Shown here piece after piece: positions 8,171-17,145 of a DNA stretch of 64,000 bases. The position numbers were made by a program, and so were the translations under genes. The notes below the pieces were generated by a model. It was given only the letters and a program-made list of their open reading frames with translations. It did not search any database and had not been told where the DNA came from. Positions within the stretch are counted from its first letter, which is position 1, and every line of letters begins with the position of its first letter. The stretch is from Microbacterium hydrothermale (lineage in GTDB: Bacteria > Actinomycetota > Actinomycetes > Actinomycetales > Microbacteriaceae): contig NZ_STGM01000008.1 in NCBI RefSeq assembly GCF_004854025.1, positions 95,756-159,755 of the forward strand. The letters run 5' to 3'.

Positions 8171-8352
8171 GGCGCCGGCGTCGCGGCCTCCGGGGCTCAG
8201 GGGAGTGGTGGCTGCTCGCGGGATCCCGGGGTGGTGGATGCGAGGACGTGGGGTTCTGCGCTCGCGCCGGCGTGAGGCGCCGGGGGAGCGGCATCCGGGG
8301 CTCGGGGATGCCGCGGCTGCTCGCCGGACTCCGGGCAGGGATGCGAGGATGC
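8170..8352. repeat. Imperfect direct repeat of about 80 bp
   Basis: Copy 1 (about 8170-8250) and copy 2 (about 8275-8352) share, in order, GAGGCGCCGG, CCGGGGCTC, GGCTGCTCGC and GGATGCGAGGA, with diverged bases between. The pair fills the gap between the convergent fructosamine kinase and DedA genes; I see no gene or clear terminator in it. Confidence 0.6.
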
Positions 8353-8359
8353 GCCCGCG

Positions 8360-8971
8360 TCAGCCCTGCGCCGCCGCCCGCCGCTTCGCCCGACGCGCCA
8401 GCACGAGGTCGATGCCGACGCCGATCCCCACGGCGACGAGGATCGACACGACCACCGCCACCACCGGACCTCCCGGCACGAGCGCGGCCACGACCGCGCC
8501 GATCACCGCCTGATACGCGGCCCAGGCCAGCGCGGCCAGGGCGGCGACGCCGAGGTACCGGCCGGGATTCACCCGCGCGGCACCCGCCGCGAGGTTCACC
8601 GCGAGCCGCGCGAACGGCACGAAGCGCGCGGTGAACAACACGACCGCGGCATTGCGCTCGAGACGCCGACGCGCCCACTCCAGGGCCGCCGACACCCGCG
8701 GCCCGCGCATCCAGGCCCAGCGCTCCACGCCCACGGCGCGTCCGACGAGGTAGCAGCCCAGGTCTCCCGCGAAGGCCGCCGCCCCCGCGACGAGGATCAC
8801 CGCGGCGAGCGAGGGCGTCCCGTGCGCCACGGCCAGAGCGCCGAACGCCGTCACGGCCGCTTCGCCCGGGACGACGACGAGGAACGCGTCGGCGAACACC
8901 AGCACCGCCATCGCGGGGAGAGCCCACGGGCTCGCCGCGATCGCCTGCAGCCAGGCGTCGACACCGTCCAT
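8360..8971 (-). CDS. DedA family membrane protein (VTT domain)
   Basis: 203 residues, four to five membrane segments. The DedA/VTT signature is visible as FADAFLVVVPGEAAVTAFG near residues 23-41 and ARFVPFARLAVNLAAGAARV near 113-132, including the Arg pairs and Gly linked to transport. DedA proteins affect membrane lipid (undecaprenyl phosphate or phospholipid) distribution and proton motive force. The ATG at 8971 gives the family start (MDGVDAWLQAIAASPWALP); extension upstream gives only low-quality sequence. Divergent from the glycosyltransferase-SGNH gene. Confidence 0.85.
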   Translation of the reverse strand: MDGVDAWLQAIAASPWALPAMAVLVFADAFLVVVPGEAAVTAFGALAVAHGTPSLAAVILVAGAAAFAGDLGCYLVGRAVGVERWAWMRGPRVSAALEWARRRLERNAAVVLFTARFVPFARLAVNLAAGAARVNPGRYLGVAALAALAWAAYQAVIGAVVAALVPGGPVVAVVVSILVAVGIGVGIDLVLARRAKRRAAAQG

Positions 8972-9104
8972 CCCGTCACTCTCCGCCGCCGATCGAGACG
9001 CCCCGCCCACGGGCCGGTGACCGCCCGCGGAGCATCCGGTGAACATCGCGAACGTCCGGCCCCTGCGCGCCCCGCGGCGGGCGCGGAGGTCGCACCCTGG
9101 AGGC

Positions 9105-11069
9105 GTGAGAGTCGCGCTGCTGGCCGAGTCCTTCCTCCCGCACATGAACGGGGTCACCGGTTCCGTTCTGCACGTCCTGCGCCATCTCGCCGAGATGGGG
9201 CACGAGACCCTGGTGATCGCCCCCAAGGCGGGCGATGTCACCGCCGATCTGCACGGCGCGCGCACCGAGCTGCTGCGCTCGGTGCCCCTTCCCTCGTACC
9301 CCGAGGTCCGCGTCGTGTTCGCGCGCGCCGCCCGCCTGGGCGCGCTGCTGCGCGACTTCGACCCCGACGTCGTGCACCTGGCATCCCCGTTCGTGCTCGG
9401 ATGGCAGGGGCTCGCCGCCGCCGACGCCCTGAAGATCCCCTCGGTCGCGGTGTATCAGACCGACGTCGTGGCGTACTCGCAGAAGTACGGCCTGCCCCAC
9501 GCCACCGCCCTCGTCGCCGCGCACGTCGCGCGCCTGCACCGCCGCGCGACGCTGACCCTCGCTCCCTCGTCGGCGTCGACCGGGCAGCTCGAGGGCCTGG
9601 GCGTCGACCGCATCCGCCGGTGGGGACGGGGAGTGGATGCCGTGCGCTTCGCCCCCGCGCACCGCGACGAGGCGTGGCGCGCCGAGGTGGCGCCGGAGGG
9701 CCAGCGCATCGTCGGATACGTCGGCCGGCTCGCCCCCGAGAAGCAGGTCGACGATCTGCGCGCGCTCGCGGGTCTGCCCGGCACGCGGCTGGTCATCGTG
9801 GGCGACGGACCCTCGCGCGCCGCGCTCGAGAGGGCGATCCCGGATGCCGTCTTCACCGGCCACCTGTCCGGAGCGGCCCTGTCGTCGGTCATGGCGGGCT
9901 TCGACGTGTTCGTGCACCCGGGTGAGAGCGAGACTTTCGGGCAGACCATCCAGGAGGCTCTCGCGAGCGGGGTGCCGGTGGTCGCCACGGGCGTCGGCGG
10001 GCCCCTCGACCTCGTGCGTTCGAGCGTCGACGGCTGGCTCTACCGGCCCGGCGACCTCGACGACCTCCGTGCGCGCGTGTCCGACCTCGTGGGCGACGAC
10101 GCGAAGCGGCGGGCGTTCGCGCGGGCCGCCCGCGACGCGGTGCAGGGGCGCACGTGGGAGGCGCTGACGCGCGACCTCGTCGGACACTACGCGGATGCCG
10201 TGGCCCTGCGCCGCATCGACGACGGCCTGCTGCTGCGCGGCGGACCGCGCCCGGCCGCACCCGAGGCGACGCGCACGCGGGGGCGGTGGAGCCGGTTCGT
10301 CGCTCTCGGCGACTCGCTGACGGAGGGGCTCTGCGACCGGTCGCGCATGCCGTCGGGGCAGTTCCGCGGCTGGGCGGACCGTCTCGCGGAGCTGCTCGCG
10401 CACACGAGCGACGAGGGGCCGTTCCGCTACGCCAATCTCGCGGTGCGCAGTCGGCGGGTGCGGCACCTCATCGACGAGCAGATCCCCGCGGCCCTCGCCC
10501 TGCGTCCCGACCTCGTGTCGATCCTCATCGGCGCGAACCACCTGGTGGGTCCCGCTCCGGTGCTGCCCGCGCTCGTGGCCGAGGTCGAGTCGGCCGTGCG
10601 GGCCGTGCGTCGCACGGGAGCCGACGTGCTGCTCGTGACGACCTTCCTCCCGCGGCGCCCCGCGGCGCGCATCTTCGCCCGCCGTTTCGCCGCCTACAAC
10701 GTGCACCTGCGCCGCATCGCCGCCGAGCAGGGGGCGATCCTGCTCGACCTCGAGGCGGTCGCCGAGATCGGCGAGCTGCCCCTGTGGGCCGACGATCTGG
10801 TGCACCTTCGCTCCTCGGGACACCGCCTGGTCGCCTACCGGGCGGCCGAGGCTCTCGGCGTCCCCGATGCCCGCGCCCTGCTCGGTCTCGACGAGGCGCT
10901 GCACGCCGACGACGACGCCCCGCGGGGCGGGTGGCTCACGCGCGACGCCCTGCCGTGGGTCTGGCGCCGCGTGCGCGGACGCACCGCCGGAGACGGCATC
11001 CACGCGAAGCACGAGGGCTACGTCGACCTGCCCACCCGTGGCGATCGGGAGCGCACGCGCACCGCCTGA
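9105..11069 (+). CDS. Glycosyltransferase family 4 fused to an SGNH/GDSL hydrolase
   Basis: About 654 residues. Residues 1-375 are a GT-B glycosyltransferase of family 4: VRVALLAESFLPHMNGVTGS at the N-terminus, IVGYVGRLAPEKQVDDL at the acceptor/donor linker and HPGESETFGQTIQEALASG as the E-x7-E donor-binding motif. This resembles actinobacterial alpha-mannosyltransferases of the MgtA/PimB group. Residues about 395-595 are an SGNH hydrolase: FVALGDSLTEG (block I Ser), SILIGANHLVG (block III Asn) and DDLVHLRSSGH (Asp-His of block V). A fused transferase plus esterase or deacylase suggests that one protein glycosylates and trims the same lipid or surface glycan. Start is uncertain: GTG at 9105 gives the family N-terminus; GTG at 9039 has a GCGGAG ribosome-binding site. 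Confidence 0.85.
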   Translation: MRVALLAESFLPHMNGVTGSVLHVLRHLAEMGHETLVIAPKAGDVTADLHGARTELLRSVPLPSYPEVRVVFARAARLGALLRDFDPDVVHLASPFVLGWQGLAAADALKIPSVAVYQTDVVAYSQKYGLPHATALVAAHVARLHRRATLTLAPSSASTGQLEGLGVDRIRRWGRGVDAVRFAPAHRDEAWRAEVAPEGQRIVGYVGRLAPEKQVDDLRALAGLPGTRLVIVGDGPSRAALERAIPDAVFTGHLSGAALSSVMAGFDVFVHPGESETFGQTIQEALASGVPVVATGVGGPLDLVRSSVDGWLYRPGDLDDLRARVSDLVGDDAKRRAFARAARDAVQGRTWEALTRDLVGHYADAVALRRIDDGLLLRGGPRPAAPEATRTRGRWSRFVALGDSLTEGLCDRSRMPSGQFRGWADRLAELLAHTSDEGPFRYANLAVRSRRVRHLIDEQIPAALALRPDLVSILIGANHLVGPAPVLPALVAEVESAVRAVRRTGADVLLVTTFLPRRPAARIFARRFAAYNVHLRRIAAEQGAILLDLEAVAEIGELPLWADDLVHLRSSGHRLVAYRAAEALGVPDARALLGLDEALHADDDAPRGGWLTRDALPWVWRRVRGRTAGDGIHAKHEGYVDLPTRGDRERTRTA

Positions 11070-11148
11070 TCCGCCGGGGAACTCGTGCCCGGCGCGGCGT
11101 CCTCACGAGCAGGAGCGTGGTCGGGTCGCACGGCTCAGGGCCTCGCGG

Positions 11149-12519
11149 TCAGTACCAGCCGGTCTGCTCCGAGTGCGCCCACGCGCCGCATGGGCTGCCG
11201 TAACGCGCGCTGATGTACGACAGTCCCCACGAGATCTGCGTCGCGGCGTTGGTGCGCCAGTCCAGACCCGCGGATGCCATCTTCTCGCCCGGGAGCGCCT
11301 GCGGGATCCCGTAAGCGCCGCTCCACGGGTTCAGCGCGTCGGCGCGCCAGCCCGACTCGCGGTTCCACAGCGACACCAGGCACGAGAACTGGTCGTCGCC
11401 CCAGCCGTAGCCCCGGATCGCGCCGCGCGCGTGGTCGCGCGCCTCGCTCGGGCTCATGACGGGTCCGGCCGGCGCCGTGGACCCGCCTCCGCCGGAGCCG
11501 CCGCCGTTCGAGCCGCCGCCGGAACCGGACCCGCCGCCGTTCGAGCCTCCGCCGGAGCCGCCACCGTTCGAGCCGCCGCCGTTCGAGCCGCCGCCGGAGC
11601 CGCTGCCGCCGCCGGAACCGCCCCCGGACCCGGAGCCGCCGCCGGACCCGGACCCGCCGGAACCGCTTCCGCCGCCGGACCCGCCCGAGCCGCTCCCGCC
11701 GCCCGATCCGCCCGAGCCGCCGCCGGTGGAGCCGCCTGACCCCGATCCGCCCCCGGTCGCGCCCCCCTCGTCGGCGGCGTCGCGCGCCGCCTTCTCGCGT
11801 TCGCGCGCCGCGCGCTCCTCAGCGGCGGTCGTCTCCCGCAGGGCCGCGAGCCGGGCGTAGAGGTCGTCCAGACGCGCTTGCGCCGACGACACGGCCGCCG
11901 TCTCGGCATCCGCTTCGGCCGACGCCGTCGCGGCACTGGTCTGCGCCTCGGCCGACAGGCGCGTCGCCTCGTCGCGCGCGGTCTCCGCCTGGGCGCGCAG
12001 CGAGGTCGCCACATCCGCCGCGCTGCGGGCCTCGCCCGCCGTGCGCGCGCTGACCGCCGTGACGTGGTCGAGCAGACCGAGGCGCTGCAGCAGCGAGTCG
12101 GGGTCGGCCTCGGTCAGCAGCTGCGCGACGAGGGGACCGGCTCCGACCGTGCGGTAGAGGCGGGCGGCACTCGCCCCGGCCCGAGAGCTCGCCTGCGAAA
12201 GCGCGGCGTCGGCCGCGGCGCTCTGCCGCGTCAGCGTCTCGGCGCGCTCGGTCGTCGTGGCCGCGAGTTCGCGGGCGCGCTCGGCGGCCGCCGACGCATC
12301 CAGCGCGCGTCGTGATGCGGACGCCGCGGTCGCCTCCGCGGCATCCAGCTCCTGCTTCACGGCGGCGACAGCTGCCTCGTCGACGGCCGCGGGGCGCGGA
12401 ACCGACGAGGAGGAAGTGAGGGGCGGCGCGGGTGTCGCCGAGGCGGGCAGCGGCGTGAAGACGGCGCCGAGCACCAGGCACGCGGTGAGCGTGTGACAGG
12501 TGAGACGCGTGAGACCCAT
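11149..12519 (-). CDS. Secreted coiled-coil protein with Gly/Ser linker and lysozyme-like C-terminal domain
   Basis: 456 residues. Residues 1-28 are a signal peptide (MGLTRLTCHTLTACLVLGAVF, then PASA). Residues about 45-250 are an Ala/Glu/Arg-rich alpha-helical coiled coil with heptad-like spacing, similar to the PcsB/RipC-type N-terminal domains of wall hydrolases. Residues about 250-345 are an almost pure GGGSGSGG linker. The last 100 residues (SPSEARDHARGAI to HSEQTGWY) resemble the aggregation-promoting-factor/lysozyme-like domain, with Glu in SLWNRESGWR as likely catalytic acid, YGIPQALPG as the transglycosylase-type loop and two Cys. It probably acts on peptidoglycan during growth. The linker repeats give long spurious proline-rich frames on the other strand. 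Confidence 0.85.
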   Translation of the reverse strand: MGLTRLTCHTLTACLVLGAVFTPLPASATPAPPLTSSSSVPRPAAVDEAAVAAVKQELDAAEATAASASRRALDASAAAERARELAATTTERAETLTRQSAAADAALSQASSRAGASAARLYRTVGAGPLVAQLLTEADPDSLLQRLGLLDHVTAVSARTAGEARSAADVATSLRAQAETARDEATRLSAEAQTSAATASAEADAETAAVSSAQARLDDLYARLAALRETTAAEERAAREREKAARDAADEGGATGGGSGSGGSTGGGSGGSGGGSGSGGSGGGSGSGGSGSGGGSGSGGGSGGGSGSGGGSNGGGSNGGGSGGGSNGGGSGSGGGSNGGGSGGGGSTAPAGPVMSPSEARDHARGAIRGYGWGDDQFSCLVSLWNRESGWRADALNPWSGAYGIPQALPGEKMASAGLDWRTNAATQISWGLSYISARYGSPCGAWAHSEQTGWY

Positions 12520-12582
12520 GAGGTCACGCTAGAGCACGCAGGTGCGGCGCGACCACCCCGGCGGAGTCGACGCTGGTAGGGT

Positions 12583-12824
12583 GGTGCGCGAATGCCGTCT
12601 TGGCATCCGCTCAACTGCATATGAGCTCACGGAGCAGGCCGGCAGACGCTGGTCCCCTGTGGTGGACTCCCCGTCGGATCGCCGGGTGGTCGTCTACTGG
12701 TGGCCAGTCGCCGGGATTTCCGGGTCGATTCGTCGGCGCGCCCTTTCTGCCTGTTCCTGCTCCTTCGCATGTCAGCTCGTCGCCCACACGGGGCGGCGAG
12801 CCTAAACAAAGAAGGAGGGACCTC
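12583..12824 (+). ncRNA. Long structured 5' leader of pnp (candidate Actino-pnp RNA motif)
   Basis: A TAGGGT hexamer at 12577-12582 would start a transcript with a leader of about 235 bases before the TTG start of pnp. Within it, roughly 12630-12720, the text ACGCTGGTCCCCTGTGGTGG and CTACTGGTGGCCAGTCGCCG (a hairpin ACTGG-TGG-CCAGT) looks like a conserved RNA rather than coding sequence. The Actino-pnp motif is a known structured RNA placed upstream of pnp in actinobacteria; position fits, but I could not run a covariance model. A role in autoregulation of PNPase is inference. Confidence 0.6.
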
Positions 12825-15122
12825 TTGGAAGGTCCAGAAATCACCGCCGCCGAGGCCGTTCTCGACAACGGCCGCTTCGGTACCCGCACGATCCGTTTCG
12901 AGACCGGACGCCTCGCCCAGCAGGCGCAGGGCGCCGTCGCCGCCTACCTCGACGAAGAGACGATGCTCCTGTCGGCCACCAGCGCCGGCAAGCACCCCCG
13001 TGAGGGCTTCGACTTCTTCCCGCTGACCGTCGACGTCGAAGAGCGCTCGTACGCCGCGGGCAAGATCCCCGGCTCGTTCTTCCGCCGCGAGGGTCGCCCC
13101 TCCACCGAGGCCATCCTCGTGTGCCGCCTCATCGACCGCCCGCTGCGCCCGTCGTTCGTCGACGGCCTGCGCAACGAGGTCCAGATCGTCGTCACCGTGC
13201 TCTCGATCGCCCCGGGCGAGTTCTACGACGCGCTCGCGATCAACGCCGCCTCGATGTCGACCCAGATCTCGGGCCTGCCGTTCTCGGGTCCCATCGCCGG
13301 TGTGCGCCTCGCGCTCATCCCCGGCCAGGGCGAGCACGCCGACCAGTGGGTCGCTTTCCCGACCGTCACGCAGCTCGAGGATGCCGTCTTCGACCTGATC
13401 GTCGCGGGCCGCGTGCTCGACGACGGCGACGTCGCCATCATGATGGTGGAGGCCGAGGCCACCGAGGGCAGCTGGAACATGATCAAGGGCGGTGCGACCA
13501 AGCCCAACGAGCAGGTCGTCGCCGAGGGCCTCGAGGCCGCCAAGCCGTTCCTGCGTCAGCTCGTCGACGCGCAGAACGAGGTCGCGCGCACCGCGGCCAA
13601 GGAGATCCAGCCCTACCCGGTCTTCCCCGCGTACAGCTCCGAGGTCTACGACTTCGTCGCCGGCCGCTCGTACGACGACCTCGTGGGCGTCTACCAGATC
13701 GCCGACAAGCAGGAGCGTCAGAACGCCGACGACGCCGTCAAGGACCGCGTCAAGGGCGAGCTCATCGCCGCCGTCGAGGCGGGCGAGCTGCCCGCGGGCG
13801 CGCCGCTGGAGTTCTCGGCCGCGTACAAGTCGGTCACCAAGAAGATCGTTCGCGGTCGCATCCTCAGCGACGGCGTCCGCATCGACGGCCGCGGTGTCGC
13901 CGACATCCGCCCGCTCGACGCCGAGGTGCAGGTCATCCCGCGCGTCCACGGCTCGGCGATCTTCCAGCGCGGCGAGACCCAGATCCTGGGTGTCACCACG
14001 CTGAACATGCTCAAGATGGAGCAGCAGATCGACTCGCTCTCGCCCATCACGAGCAAGCGCTACCTGCACCACTACAACTTCCCGCCCTACTCGACCGGTG
14101 AGACCGGCCGCGTGGGTTCGCCGAAGCGTCGCGAGATCGGCCACGGCTTCCTCGCCGAGCGCGCGCTCGTGCCGGTGCTGCCCAGCCGCGAGGAGTTCCC
14201 CTACGCGATCCGTCAGGTGTCCGAGGCACTCGGCTCCAACGGTTCGACGTCGATGGGCTCAGTCTGCGCTTCGACCCTGTCGCTGCTGAACGCGGGTGTG
14301 CCCCTTCGCGCTCCCGTCGCCGGTATCGCGATGGGTCTGGTCACCGACGAGGTCGACGGACAGACGCGCTACGCCGCGTTGACCGACATCCTCGGCGCCG
14401 AAGACGCGCTCGGCGACATGGACTTCAAGGTCGCCGGTACCTCCGAGTTCATCACCGCGATCCAGCTCGACACCAAGCTCGACGGCATCCCGTCGTCGGT
14501 GCTGGCCGCGGCCCTGACCCAGGCCAAGGAGGCTCGTCTGACAATCCTCAACGTCCTGAACGCCGCGATCGACGCGCCCGACGAGATGGCGCCCACCGCG
14601 CCTCGCGTCATCAGCGTGCAGATCCCGGTCGACAAGATCGGTGAGCTCATCGGCCCCAAGGGGAAGACGATCAACGCCATCCAGGACGAGACCGGCGCGC
14701 AGATCTCCATCGAGGAGGACGGCACCGTCTACATCGGCGCGACCGACGGCCCCTCGGCCGAGGCCGCCCGCGCCCAGGTCAACGCGATCGCCAACCCGAC
14801 CAACCCCGAGGTGGGCGAGCAGTTCCTCGGAACCGTCGTCAAGATCGCGACCTTCGGTGCGTTCGTCTCGCTCCTCCCCGGCAAGGACGGCCTGCTGCAC
14901 GTCAGCGAAGTCCGCAAGCTCGCCGGCGGCAAGCGCGTCGAGAACGTCGAGGACGTGCTCTCGGTCGGTCGTAAGATCCTCGTGCGCATCACGAAGATCG
15001 ACGACCGCGGCAAGCTCTCGCTCGAGCCCGTGCTCGACGAGGAGGCCACCACGCCCGAGCCGGCCGACACGCAGAGCTCGGCCGCCGCGAGCGAGGGCCC
15101 CGAGGCTCCCGCCGAAGGCTGA
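12825..15122 (+). CDS. pnp: Polyribonucleotide nucleotidyltransferase (PNPase)
   Basis: 765 residues. Two RNase PH domains: residues about 14-150 ([16 protein letters not shown]) and about 345-560 ([28 protein letters not shown] [10 protein letters not shown] motif). A KH domain follows near 595-650 ([15 protein letters not shown] with the GxxG loop) and an S1 domain near 665-735 ([20 protein letters not shown]), then an acidic tail. It degrades RNA 3' to 5' with phosphate and is a trimer in the cytoplasm. The start is the TTG at 12825: GAAGGAGG lies six bases upstream and [16 protein letters not shown] is the actinobacterial N-terminus. A strong terminator follows the stop codon. Confidence 0.97.
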   Translation: MEGPEITAAEAVLDNGRFGTRTIRFETGRLAQQAQGAVAAYLDEETMLLSATSAGKHPREGFDFFPLTVDVEERSYAAGKIPGSFFRREGRPSTEAILVCRLIDRPLRPSFVDGLRNEVQIVVTVLSIAPGEFYDALAINAASMSTQISGLPFSGPIAGVRLALIPGQGEHADQWVAFPTVTQLEDAVFDLIVAGRVLDDGDVAIMMVEAEATEGSWNMIKGGATKPNEQVVAEGLEAAKPFLRQLVDAQNEVARTAAKEIQPYPVFPAYSSEVYDFVAGRSYDDLVGVYQIADKQERQNADDAVKDRVKGELIAAVEAGELPAGAPLEFSAAYKSVTKKIVRGRILSDGVRIDGRGVADIRPLDAEVQVIPRVHGSAIFQRGETQILGVTTLNMLKMEQQIDSLSPITSKRYLHHYNFPPYSTGETGRVGSPKRREIGHGFLAERALVPVLPSREEFPYAIRQVSEALGSNGSTSMGSVCASTLSLLNAGVPLRAPVAGIAMGLVTDEVDGQTRYAALTDILGAEDALGDMDFKVAGTSEFITAIQLDTKLDGIPSSVLAAALTQAKEARLTILNVLNAAIDAPDEMAPTAPRVISVQIPVDKIGELIGPKGKTINAIQDETGAQISIEEDGTVYIGATDGPSAEAARAQVNAIANPTNPEVGEQFLGTVVKIATFGAFVSLLPGKDGLLHVSEVRKLAGGKRVENVEDVLSVGRKILVRITKIDDRGKLSLEPVLDEEATTPEPADTQSSAAASEGPEAPAEG

Positions 15123-15137
15123 TCCCGCGATCACCGG

Positions 15138-15173
15138 ATGCCCGTCCCGCACTGCACTGTGCGGGGCGGGCAT
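15138..15173 (+). terminator. Terminator stem-loop after pnp
   Basis: Arms 15138-15152 and 15159-15173 pair over 15 bases (one G-T wobble) around a TGCACT loop and are followed by TCGTCGTGTG. Located 15 bases after the pnp stop. The arm begins with the GGATGCC heptamer that recurs across the window. Confidence 0.85.
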
Positions 15174-15362
15174 TCGTCGTGTGACGGAAGTGAACAGAGG
15201 GGCCCGTGCGACGGCGCCGCGCGCAAGCGTTACGCAATGTTTATCGCCGAGCCGGGTGAAAATGCGGCCCCGTCCGGGCGAGCGAATACCGTTGAAGTAC
15301 GTCGGGGGGCGAGGGGGTGCGGCATTTCCGCACCGGTTCCCGGCGCGAGAGGGGAGCCCACC

Positions 15363-16388
15363 ATGAGCGGCTCGGGCGTCGACGAGACGGCCTCGCCGCG
15401 CCTGCGTCGGGATCGCGCCCCTCATCCGTCCGCCCCTATCACCCTGCAGGGCCCCGGTCTCGGTTCGCACGTGCGCGTCCCGCTCGGCGAGACGGGGTTC
15501 GAGGTGTTCCCCCTGTTCCTCGGCGGCGGCGAGTTCGGCTGGAACGTCGACGCCGCCGCCAGCCACGACATCCTCGACGCGTACGCCGAACTCGGCGGCA
15601 ACGCGCTGCACACCGCCGACAGCTACGCCGCGGGACGCAGCGAGTACATCATCGGCGAGTGGATGCGCTCGCGGCGCATGCGCGACGACACTGTGCTGAC
15701 GGTGCGCGTGGGCCGCCATCCCGACAACCCCGGGCTCGACTCCGTCAACCTCGTGCGGGCGGTCGAGGCGTCGCTGACGCGTCTGGGCACCGACCGCATC
15801 GACGTGCTCTCCCTCGACGCGGCGCGCGGCGACACGGCGATGCTCGAGGACACCCTCGCGACGAGCGAGTGGTTGGTCGAGGCCGGCAAGGTCCGCGCGA
15901 TCGGCGCCCACGGCTACACCGCCGCGCAGCTCGTCGAGGCGCGCATCCTGTCGTCGGCCGGCTACCCGCGCATCACCGTGCTCGACGTGCCCTACAACGT
16001 GCTGCGCCGCTCCGAGTTCGACGGCGACGTGCGCCTGATCGCGTCGGCGCAGAACATGGCGGTGACCCCGTCGCATCCGCTCGCCCACGGCTTCCTCGCC
16101 GGAGAGACGCGCACGCGCGGGCAGTCGACGCAGTCCGTGCGCGGCTCGCAGGTCGCCGCTCACCTGAACCGCCGCGGGTCGCGCGTGCTCCGCGCGCTCG
16201 ACGCCGTCGGCAGCGAGCTCGGCATCCCGGATGCCGCGGTGGCCGTCGCCTGGCTGCTCGCGCAGAAGATCGTCACCGCCCCCATCGTGAACGCCTTCGC
16301 CCCGCGCCACGTCGTCGAGTGCATGCGCGCCGTGGGGGTGCGTCTCAGTCGCGCCCAGCTCTCCGACATCGCACGCGCCGCCGAGTGA
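15363..16388 (+). CDS. Aldo/keto reductase-like protein with altered active site
   Basis: 341 residues with the (beta/alpha)8 aldo/keto reductase sequence pattern: NALHTADSYAAGRSEYIIG near residue 80, ASLTRLGTDRIDVLSL near 137, VEAGKVRAIGAHGYTAAQL near 180, and the C-terminal LGIPDAAVAVAWLL and IVNAFAPRHV elements. Of the catalytic tetrad, Asp and Tyr are present in HTADSYAAG, but the Lys of the usual (A/T)TKVG strand is Arg (LTVRVG, near residue 114) and the His of the usual LLHxPD strand is Asp (LSLDAAR, near 152). Oxidoreductase activity is therefore doubtful. The ATG at 15363 follows GAGGGGAGCC. The 240-bp gap from pnp holds the terminator and nothing else recognisable. Confidence 0.85.
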   Translation: MSGSGVDETASPRLRRDRAPHPSAPITLQGPGLGSHVRVPLGETGFEVFPLFLGGGEFGWNVDAAASHDILDAYAELGGNALHTADSYAAGRSEYIIGEWMRSRRMRDDTVLTVRVGRHPDNPGLDSVNLVRAVEASLTRLGTDRIDVLSLDAARGDTAMLEDTLATSEWLVEAGKVRAIGAHGYTAAQLVEARILSSAGYPRITVLDVPYNVLRRSEFDGDVRLIASAQNMAVTPSHPLAHGFLAGETRTRGQSTQSVRGSQVAAHLNRRGSRVLRALDAVGSELGIPDAAVAVAWLLAQKIVTAPIVNAFAPRHVVECMRAVGVRLSRAQLSDIARAAE

Positions 16389-16466
16389 CGACCGCCCCCG
16401 CCGACGTGTGACGTAGGCTGGAGGGACCGGCCGGGGGACGGCAGATCGACAACGGGGTGAGCTGAC

Positions 16467-17069
16467 GTGACGCACTACATCTACCTGGTGCGCCACGGCG
16501 AACACCAGGATGCCGAGCACGGGCTCGCTGACGGACCCCTGTCTCCGCGCGGCCAGCGTCAGGCGGCGCTTCTCGCCGATCGGCTGTCGGGACTCCCGCT
16601 CGACGCGGTCTGGCACTCGCCCCTCGAGCGCGCGGCGCAGACCGCCCGCGCCGTGGCCGACCGGCTCCCCTCGGTCTCGCCGGAGTCGTCGGCGCTCCTG
16701 TTCGACTGCGTCCCGACGGGGATGACCCCAGAGACGCCCGCCGCGTACGAGCCTTTCTTCGGGGCGGTGACCGAGGCCGAGATCGATGCGGGTCGCGCCC
16801 AGATGGCCGATGCGACCGCGGAGTTTCTCGCCCGCAAGGCCGGCGAGGTGCACGAGCTGCTGATCACCCACAACTTCGTCATCTCGTGGTTCGTGCGCGA
16901 GGTGCTGCAGGCGCCCGAGTGGCGCTGGATGACCATCAACCAGGCCAACTGCGGGCTCACGGTCATCGCGCAGAAGAAGGGCCGCCCCTGGACGCTGCTG
17001 TCGCACAACGACCTGGCCCACCTGCCGGTCGAGCTGCGCACCGGGCTCGTCGACCCCCTTCCCGTCTGA
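16467..17069 (+). CDS. Histidine phosphatase family protein
   Basis: 200 residues. The phosphate-binding motif LVRHGEHQD is at residues 7-15, HSPLERAAQTAR near 51 and the second catalytic His in ELLITHNFVISW near 132, all in the branch-1 histidine phosphatase (phosphoglycerate mutase-like) order. The substrate is unknown; such proteins dephosphorylate small phosphoesters. GTG start at 16467; TAGGCT at 16414-16419 is a plausible -10 with a leader of about 40 bases. Confidence 0.88.
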   Translation: MTHYIYLVRHGEHQDAEHGLADGPLSPRGQRQAALLADRLSGLPLDAVWHSPLERAAQTARAVADRLPSVSPESSALLFDCVPTGMTPETPAAYEPFFGAVTEAEIDAGRAQMADATAEFLARKAGEVHELLITHNFVISWFVREVLQAPEWRWMTINQANCGLTVIAQKKGRPWTLLSHNDLAHLPVELRTGLVDPLPV

Positions 17070-17133
17070 TCCCCGGATGCCGCCCGCGCGGCGCGTCTGT
17101 GGACGACGCCCGACCCGCGGGGGCGCCGCCGCC

Positions 17134-17139
17134 TAGGCT
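17134..17139 (+). promoter_or_regulatory. -10 hexamer of dapB, leaderless arrangement
   Basis: TAGGCT ends six bases before the dapB ATG at 17146, leaving no room for a Shine-Dalgarno, so transcription likely begins at the start codon. Confidence 0.6.
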
Positions 17140-17145
17140 GGGGGC

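Noticed and set aside
11456..11860. Proline-rich open frame (EPPPEPPPFEPPP type) opposite the Gly/Ser linker
   Set aside because: It is the complement of the linker repeats of the gene at 11149-12519 and has no start context or domain.
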